The translations under genes and the position numbers were made by a program. Of a DNA stretch of 64,000 nucleotides, positions 58,158 through 64,000 are shown piece after piece (position 1 is the stretch's first letter; each line of letters starts with the position of its first letter). A model generated the notes under the pieces. It saw only the letters and a program-made list of their open reading frames with translations. It searched no databases and had not been told where the DNA came from. The DNA is from Nematostella vectensis (lineage: Eukaryota; Cnidaria; Anthozoa; Actiniaria; Edwardsiidae), in the NCBI RefSeq assembly GCF_932526225.1, contig NC_064047.1, positions 13,774,460-13,838,459 on the forward strand, written 5' to 3'.

Positions 58158-61084
58158 AGCCTGGAGGAGGGGGCGGCAGAGCCGCAGTCGCATGTACTGT
58201 ACGGATTTCCGCAGTCTTCACACAGGCAGCGGTAGTCGGACTCGAACCAGCGGATGTTCCCTTGTGCCCACTCCTTCAGCATATCGTGAGGCCCCTCTTT
58301 ATCTCCCCAGGGCGGGACCTGTCCATAGTCGCCACAACACACTACCTGACACGGCCGCGTGGCGAGATACCCTAGGATGGCGCGTAGCACTTTAGTCTGC
58401 ACCTTACAGCACTCGTCAATGATGATTACCTCTGCGAGACGGTCGAGTTTGTGCCACAGCTCGGAAGGTCTCCACTCCTCTATCGGCTTCTCCGTTGGTA
58501 TGCAGAGGTAGTGGTGGTAGGTTTGAGCCTTCACCGCGAGGCTCGGGTTGTTGCGATGGTCGTGGGCGAGGTCGTTCTCGGGGGTGAGCACCACAGCGTT
58601 ACGGCCACGGAACATGCTCACCGCCCACTCGGTCTTCCCCGATCCTCCCTGGCCGGCTAGATACATCCTCGCAGAGGTCGCGGCCACCAGATCGCACGGC
58701 AGACTCGGCGCAGTGCTTGGCTCCCTAGCCAAGCACCCCGACCTCTTCGGACCCCAAGCCGCCTCGGGCCGCCACTCGTACCCAGGCCTCTTGTGGCGCC
58801 ACTCTTCATACCTCGGATTTCGCTCCACTAGCTTCACACCACTGGGCACCGCCTTTGCGTATATGGCATCTGTGCACACACGGAGGACGTCTTCGCGAGG
58901 GAACCGCCTCAACATGCGTCGCAACGCTATGTTTGTGTACGCCAAGACGAAGGCCCTGATGTGGTACCATTGTGAGCGCCGGACTCCGTCTTTGTATTGG
59001 ATCAGATGAGCCCCGTCGGCATGCTCGAAGTTAAGTAAGTGGTCGGTGCCCGCAAGGAGGTTTGTCAGATACGCGGCTTCCTCACGGTCGCGGACTACGA
59101 TCGAGGACTCGTCGCCATGGCGAGCGCACTTGCCTACGAAACGGACAGCGAGATCTCGACCCTGCGAGTCTTCGCCGCCGGGGCCGGAGTGGGGGAACTT
59201 GATGGAGTCCTTTTTTCCGACGCTATACAACACCTCCCTTGCCGCGGCCATGGCGAGGTCACCCGAGTCTAGCAGGTCCTTGAGCTCTGGCGTGGTGATC
59301 CAGCCCTCGTTTTGTTGCAAGTGCTGCCCTACCCTCCCGGAAGTGTAGGGGTGGCAGGCCTCAGAGAACCCCCACTCGGTCAACTGAATGGCCCCGGTCA
59401 GTTGAAGAACCTCACTCAATGGCCGTCCCGCAACATCCGCGATACGATACACGTTCGTAGGGAAGCCGTATTTCGGTACCAGATCAATGGCGTCCGAGGC
59501 GCCGCCGAAGACACTGTCCTCGCATCCTAGGTACGCCGCACGCATGTCGATGTGAGCATGAGGCCGCGCCCCTAAGTTTTCCCTGCTATTCCACATTTTG
59601 GACTCGCCCTGCGCCGCTCGCCAGACGTCCCTGTATTTAGGAGGCGTTGGCCTGATGTTTTCTCTTTGGGTCCACTTCTTGAAGCGATACCCTATTGCGC
59701 CGCCCATCGAGTGCGTAGCTTCGATGTACTCTTGGTAGGCTGGGTGATCGTTAGGGAGCCATTGAGGATCATGTCCAGTCTCGTCTGTAAACGCCCTGTC
59801 GATAGCCCACCCGTCTTGTCCCGATCGGTACAGTTTGCCTTCGTGCGTGACTATAACACGCCCACACAGCCAGACCCTCGTGCTTCTGGGGATCGCCCTG
59901 TTTATGAAGCGGATGAGCACCTCCCGCACCTTCGCCTCTTGCGTTTTTGCGGCGGCACTGGTAGCGCGAGGCGCTGCCTCTCCCTGACATAACGAACGAA
60001 GCTCCCTCTCAGCCTCGAAGTCTAGGCCGTGGACGCTCGCGATCGCAGGTGGTTCAGTCGGAAGCTCAGCCCATTCGTAGTTATTGTGGCAAGGGATGGT
60101 GATCCTCGTCTTAGTCCCGTACTTCCCCGAGTCTCACAGGGCGTTACCCAGGGCGTCCACGGCTACTAGCTTTACCTCGAGCTTTCTTTCCATCTCAAAG
60201 AGGTCCTCTTTGGTGCACCCCGTGGTGGCCAGCTTCTTGTCAAATCGCTCGAGGATCTTGCCTCGTGTCTTGGTTAGACCAAGGGAGCGCGAGGTGCCGC
60301 GATTCCTCAAGAAGTCGGCAACATAGCTCACAACACAGTTAACGAAGGCGTCACCCCCCTCTCGCACAAACATTGGCCCGGGCTCACCATTTTGCTCAGG
60401 TAAAGGGCGAAGCTCGTATCTCACGTAGACGAGGTACTCTCGCCCCTTCTCCCAAATACCCGCATCGATGCCTTCCAGGGCGCCGACTGCGATTTGGTTG
60501 ACTAACAACCCACCGATCTTGTGCTCCGAGCGCCCTTCCTCCTCTGTGATTGGCGCCAATGGCTCTGCGGGGGCCTTACCAACGACCGTAAAGAGCCTGT
60601 AACGCCAGTCGGGGTCTACCATCTCGAGCACCAGCGGAAGCACTGCGTTCGCCCGCAGAGACTCTCACTCGTGCAAGACCCACCACACCGAGCCGTCGTA
60701 ATTAATATCAGGCCCCCGCACAACCGGCTTTAGAGCAATGACACCTGTTCCACCAAGATCTCGTATCTCCTGGTAAACACTGGCGCTTATGTCTTGGCCC
60801 CGTAGAGTGGCATCCACGCTTGGGAACCGAAGATGGACGCCGCCGACCCCGTCTCGGGGTCTAAGCTCTCCGGGCCCTCTCTGCTGCCGTCCCGGCAGCA
60901 GGAGGTCGAACTCGCGCCAGACCTCCTCCGTCCACACCTTCTCCGGTACGAGCGGCTTAAGCAGCCTGTGCTTGACATCGTCGGGGATGTCCTCGTCCAG
61001 GATGTTTTGGACTAGCCCTGCCAGTACGGCGGGCGCCTCTTTGTCACGCATGCTATCGAGAATCTCCTCTATGTAGGCGTCCAT
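58158..61084 (-). pseudogene. Polinton-like element: palm-domain DNA polymerase joined to SF1 helicase (two in-frame TGA, 3' truncated)
   Basis: One frame runs from ATG 61084 (MDAYIEEILDSMRDKEAP) to the deletion at about 58158, some 975 codons. TGA codons lie at 60665-60667 and 60134-60136. The polymerase part shows a motif A-like HIDMRAAYLGCE (Asp near 59548), a TTPELK segment, and a motif C-like VLRVCTDAIYA (Asp near 58870), best read as a divergent B-family palm. The helicase part follows directly: Walker A AGQGGSGKTEW (near 58650), Walker B VIIIDECCKV (near 58417), motif III CCGDYGQVPP and ESDYRC (near 58240). Motifs V and VI are missing. TVpol-type polymerase is the main alternative family. 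It would replicate the element. Confidence 0.75.
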
Positions 61085-61181
61085 GCTCGGGGCACACCTT
61101 GAGCCACCCAGTCTCTAACTGAGAGTTGGGGTATGCCCTGCGCTACCCAGTCTCTAATTGCCCGTATCGCGGGCTGCGATG

Positions 61182-61469
61182 TCAGACGAGTGCGAACCGC
61201 TTCCAAGCGCGCCTCTCGATGCCGCGCATCCTCTGCCCTTTACGATTCGCTCCGCAGGGGCGACACAGCCGCGTCTCCGACTGAGTCCCTATGCCGCAGA
61301 CCCTGCACGGCACGGGGAGGGGGCTGCCCTTACGGAGCCTTTGGAGGTGCACCTTGCAGTAGGTGTCCAAGCACCTCCGGCCGCACGTGTTTGCGCGGCC
61401 GATCCTTAGCCACCCGCAGTAATCTTTTCCGCGCCCCATCCTTCGAACGCTCGGTATACCGCAGGACAT
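61182..61469 (-). CDS. Polinton-like element: small Cys-rich zinc-binding protein
   Basis: ATG 61469 (MSCGIPSVRRMGRGKDYCGW) is preferred over the upstream TTG at 61493; 95 codons to TGA 61182. Paired cysteines and histidine (NTCGRRCLDTYCKVH; CRVCGIG; CRPCGA) suggest two zinc knuckles or ribbons, followed by a basic tail (RMRGIERRAWKRF). It lies upstream of the polymerase gene on the same strand. A DNA-binding or transcription role is inferred only from composition. Confidence 0.6.
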   Translation of the reverse strand: MSCGIPSVRRMGRGKDYCGWLRIGRANTCGRRCLDTYCKVHLQRLRKGSPLPVPCRVCGIGTQSETRLCRPCGANRKGQRMRGIERRAWKRFALV

Positions 61470-61501
61470 ACGAATGTCTAATTGCAAACCCAACGCCTAA
61501 T

Positions 61502-62114
61502 TAATTATTCATGCACGCGAAACACCGGCCCTATATGATTATTCATGCACGCGAAACACCTGCCCCTAATTGATTATTCGTGTTCGCGAAATCTATTTTG
61601 CCTACATTAACTTTTGCCGATTGTTTATGTACGTGAAATCGATTTGGCCTACATTAGCTTTTGCCGATTGTTTATGTACGTGAAACATTATCTGAAATCG
61701 ATTTGGCCAAAATCATCTACGTACATGAAATCGAGCACGCGAAACACCAGCCCTAATTGATTATTCGTGTACGCGAAATCTATTTTGCCTACATTAACTT
61801 TTGCCGATTGTTTATGTACGTGAAATCGATTTGGCCTACATTAGCTTTTGCCGATTGTTCACGTACACGAAACCGTTTTAGCCTACATTAGCAGTCGCCA
61901 AAAGCTTACGTACGTGAAACCGATTCGGCCTACATTAGCGATCGCCGGTTGTTTATGTACGTGAAACATTATACGCTCGATATATAGAGACGGAGCTGGG
62001 GGGCTCGGAGGGACGATTCGCGTCTCCCAGGCCTAAGACGGGAGACGGTGCTGGGAGGCCCGGAGGGGCGATCCACGCCTCCCACCATTCCCTCTGAAAC
62101 CCCCCAGTCCCCCC
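61502..62114. repeat. Right terminal inverted repeat with internal iterons
   Basis: Mirror of 51962-52575, ending in GAAACCCCCCAGTCCCCCC. The internal units contain GTTTATGTACGTGAAATCGA and TTTGGCCTACATTAGCTTTT. High identity between the two ends argues for a recent insertion. Confidence 0.92.
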
Positions 62115-62396
62115 TGCACCCCATCAGGTATTCAGCTGAATATTTTTTACCCTTCATAATATTATAATACAAAATTGTTAGATCATTTTGAAGTTTGATA
62201 GGTTTCCCACAGTCTGTAGTGTTTAGAACATTTGTGAAGTGAAATCTAGAGTTTGCTCTTGGTTCGCTCATACAAATTTTTAAATTTCACTTTGCAGTTT
62301 GTTCTACAACATCCCTCCATTAACTATGATGACCATGAGCTAGCATATTGTATGGTAGTTGTATTAAAAAGCTTATGTTATTTATTGTTTTAACAG

Positions 62397-62687
62397 TACT
62401 GGAAGGACAAGGCACAAAGCATAAGAGAGGATCTTGACACAGGCATGGCAACGAAGAATAAGTGTGCTTCTTGTCAAACAGAATTTTCCAGAAGCAAAGA
62501 TCTTAAGTATCATGAAAAAGGATGTCATCCATGCATTTGCAATGAATGCAATGAAACATTCGACCATGAAAACAAGTTAAAAAGACACATCAACAAAAAG
62601 CATGCGGCAAGCTTGAAGTGTGGGGACTGCGGAAAGACTTTTGCAGAGAAAAGAAACCTCATTAGGCACAGCAAGTCCCATCAGTAG
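62397..62687 (+). CDS. HMG-like/C2H2 zinc-finger gene, terminal exon
   Basis: After the acceptor TTGTTTTAACAG the frame reads YWKDKAQSIREDLDTG and then three C2H2-type zinc fingers: CASCQTEFSRSKDLKYHEKGC (Cys in place of the last His), CNECNETF(x)KLKRHINKKH and CGDCGKTFAEKRNLIRHSKSH, with stop TAG at 62685. The start looks like helix 3 of the HMG box begun at 51790. A start at ATG 62445 is possible if translated alone. It is probably a nuclear DNA-binding protein. Confidence 0.65.
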   Translation, partial: YWKDKAQSIREDLDTGMATKNKCASCQTEFSRSKDLKYHEKGCHPCICNECNETFDHENKLKRHINKKHAASLKCGDCGKTFAEKRNLIRHSKSHQ

Positions 62688-62838
62688 TCCTCTCTGTTGT
62701 TTTCAGTTTTGAGTAAAAGGCAACAAGTGAGGACATGTTTTTAGACAATAACAGAGGAAGGGGTGCAAAAAATATTCTATAGAGAACAGAGAGGACTACT
62801 GATGGGACTTGCTGTGCCTAATGAGGTTTCTTTTCTCT
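62645..62838. repeat. Perfect 54-bp inverted duplication spanning the zinc-finger gene's stop codon
   Basis: 62645-62698 (end of the third finger, stop codon and following bases) is repeated exactly in reverse at 62785-62838, separated by 86 bp. In the mRNA this would give a 54-bp perfect stem covering the end of the ORF. Confidence 0.95.
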
Positions 62839-63178
62839 GTTCAACCACCTCTCTGAATCACCTTTGTATTGTAATTATAAAATGCGACCCTTGATTGTTT
62901 GACTGTCAAGTAGCTTTTTTACAAACGAACTTGGTATTTTCAAATAATGATAATCTATCTTTTTATAGCACTTTAAATTTAACAATTTAATAGTGATTTA
63001 CAACTCTTGATAGGAAATAATAATGATAAATTTTTACAATATTTTAGGGGTTTGACTTATACACAGGGTTGACTTATACATAATCATATATGGCAATAAG
63101 AAACTATACAATAATTTAAAAAATAGTGTCAACTTTTTTTACTACATTTTTTCCTCTGCATATGCTTTGTTTTTGACA
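62839..63178. other. Convergent 3' flanks, no feature
   Basis: AT-rich sequence between the convergent zinc-finger and SWIM genes. Polyadenylation-like AATAAT/AATAAA strings occur, but none stands out. Confidence 0.4.
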
Positions 63179-63893
63179 TCATTGTATGTGAGCCAGATTT
63201 CTTACTGCCTTGTGTGTTGGACTGTACCGTTTAGCCAGGTCATGGCCACGCTTGCGTTTTCTTGTAGGCCCTTGTAATGACTGCAGCTGTACTGGTCTAC
63301 CCTTAAGGGTGGCCTGCTGGCTTCCGTTACCATTTTTTCTTTTTCTGTTGGGTTGTACTGTAATTTTCTTCCCCTTTCCTGTTTTGTTAGTTTCAACAGA
63401 TCCAAAGTTGAAAAGGGCAGTTGTAAGTTTTGCGTGCATTGATGTTGGAGATGTCAAAGATGCAACTCTTTTCGAGAATTGCATGATACCTTTGGCTAAG
63501 TTTGCATCCCCTGTGTTTTTAAGCTTTTCTGTTATCAAATTGCAAGACTTCATAAGTGCATCTGCTGCTGTTTCAATAGAGGAATCTTCTGCATCACCAG
63601 TTACTGATGTGGTGTCAGGCATTGACACGTCTTGAATTGTTTCATCAAGATAGGACTGTGATGCATCCTGATCATCAGAATCCGAATCAGGTAGTACATT
63701 TACCCCAGGGTTACTGCTTTCTTGGGCACGCAAAGTGCTATAACATGAAAGAGGCAGTGATTCTCCTATGGCAATCCAAGCCAATTTCTGTCTCATTTCT
63801 GGCTGAGTCACTGGAACAAAATTGATACAATGGGCTTTATTTGCAGACCACAATACATACTGATGCTTGCAAGGGCTTCCATCTTCACTCTAA
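63179..63893 (-). CDS. SWIM zinc-finger protein, terminal exon
   Basis: The exon opens after the acceptor ATTTGTTAG and reads SEDGSPCKHQYVLWSANKAH, then CINFVPVTQPEMRQKLAWIA. This is the C-terminal half (C-x-H) of a SWIM zinc finger plus the usual following segment. A Ser/Asp-rich region comes next and a basic tail rich in RKRK (TRKRKRGHDLAKRYSP) that may be a nuclear signal. The stop is at 63179. SWIM proteins of this kind are often related to Mutator-like transposases, so a transposon-derived gene is possible. The upstream exons are outside the window. Confidence 0.65.
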
Positions 63894-64000
63894 CAAATAC
63901 TGGGAGGCTCAGTTGATTTATTTTTATTTAAAACAAGGAATTGTCTTCATTTGTATCCTTGTCCACAAAAGAAAAACAGAAAAACAGAAAAGAAAACAGA
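63894..64000. other. Intron of SWIM gene
   Basis: A-rich sequence up to the window edge. Nothing else recognised. Confidence 0.4.

Larger units (their letters stand above)
51962..62114. mobile_element. Polinton-like (Maverick-type) endogenous viral element, 10,153 bp, defective
   Basis: The ends are inverted repeats of about 613 bp. A perfect 6-bp duplication TGCACC flanks it (51956-51961 and 62115-62120), the size made by Polinton-type integration. The cargo is a double-jelly-roll major capsid, a penton-like minor capsid, a packaging ATPase remnant, a polymerase-helicase, membrane or coiled-coil proteins and a Cys-rich protein. No integrase or cysteine protease is visible. An internal deletion at about 58155 and at least five in-frame stops make the copy non-functional. 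Its GC content and lack of introns contrast with the AT-rich flanks. It sits in an intron of the HMG-like gene. Confidence 0.9.

Noticed and set aside
54149-60667. Programmed stop-codon readthrough or recoding in the Polinton-like genes
   Set aside because: All three stop codons occur, at unrelated positions, in an element that also has a large deletion. Simple decay is more economical.

Overview
The window is eukaryotic nuclear DNA, most likely from a cnidarian and probably an anthozoan. The support is spliced genes, TLDc, TRIM and mucin-like VWD/EGF membrane-protein families of a kind common in anthozoans, BEL/Pao and Polinton-like elements, and many MITEs. The species cannot be named from sequence alone. 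There is no bacterial operon structure and no RNA gene that I could recognise. About a third of the window is long tandem arrays.

Layout: a 42-bp minisatellite (1-1845); the 3' half of a TLDc-domain gene on the minus strand (3693-7224) with a 1.6-kb transposon in its intron; a RING/B-box TRIM-type gene on the minus strand (8176-10580) with a Harbinger-type MITE in intron 1; the last two exons of an unrecognised plus-strand gene (14303-20297), whose last intron is a 53-bp minisatellite of about 5 kb; then a large minus-strand gene (about 47665 down to 22897). That gene encodes an extracellular von Willebrand D / cadherin-like / EGF protein with one membrane span and a tyrosine-rich tail. Most of its exon junctions were checked by splice sites and phase. 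Its introns and 3' flank hold four or five minisatellites totalling about 14 kb.

The most striking host feature is the 40.2-46.4 kb array: about 115 copies of a 54-bp unit that repeats the end of a coding exon together with its 5' splice site. Each copy therefore has a near-consensus donor (GAG/GTATGT), in frame and without stops.

From 48.5 to 51.15 kb lies an internally deleted BEL/Pao retrotransposon. From 51.4 to 62.7 kb are plus-strand exons that look like an HMG-box plus C2H2 zinc-finger gene. A complete 10,153-bp Polinton-like element (51962-62114) sits in its intron, with about 613-bp terminal inverted repeats and a 6-bp target duplication (TGCACC). The element carries a double-jelly-roll major capsid candidate, a penton-like minor capsid candidate, two membrane or coiled-coil proteins, a truncated packaging ATPase, a palm-domain DNA polymerase joined in one frame to a superfamily-1 helicase, and a Cys-rich zinc protein. 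I see no integrase or protease. A deletion fused the 3' ends of the convergent ATPase and polymerase-helicase genes, and several genes carry in-frame stops, so this copy is defective. The right edge holds the last exon of a SWIM zinc-finger gene on the minus strand.
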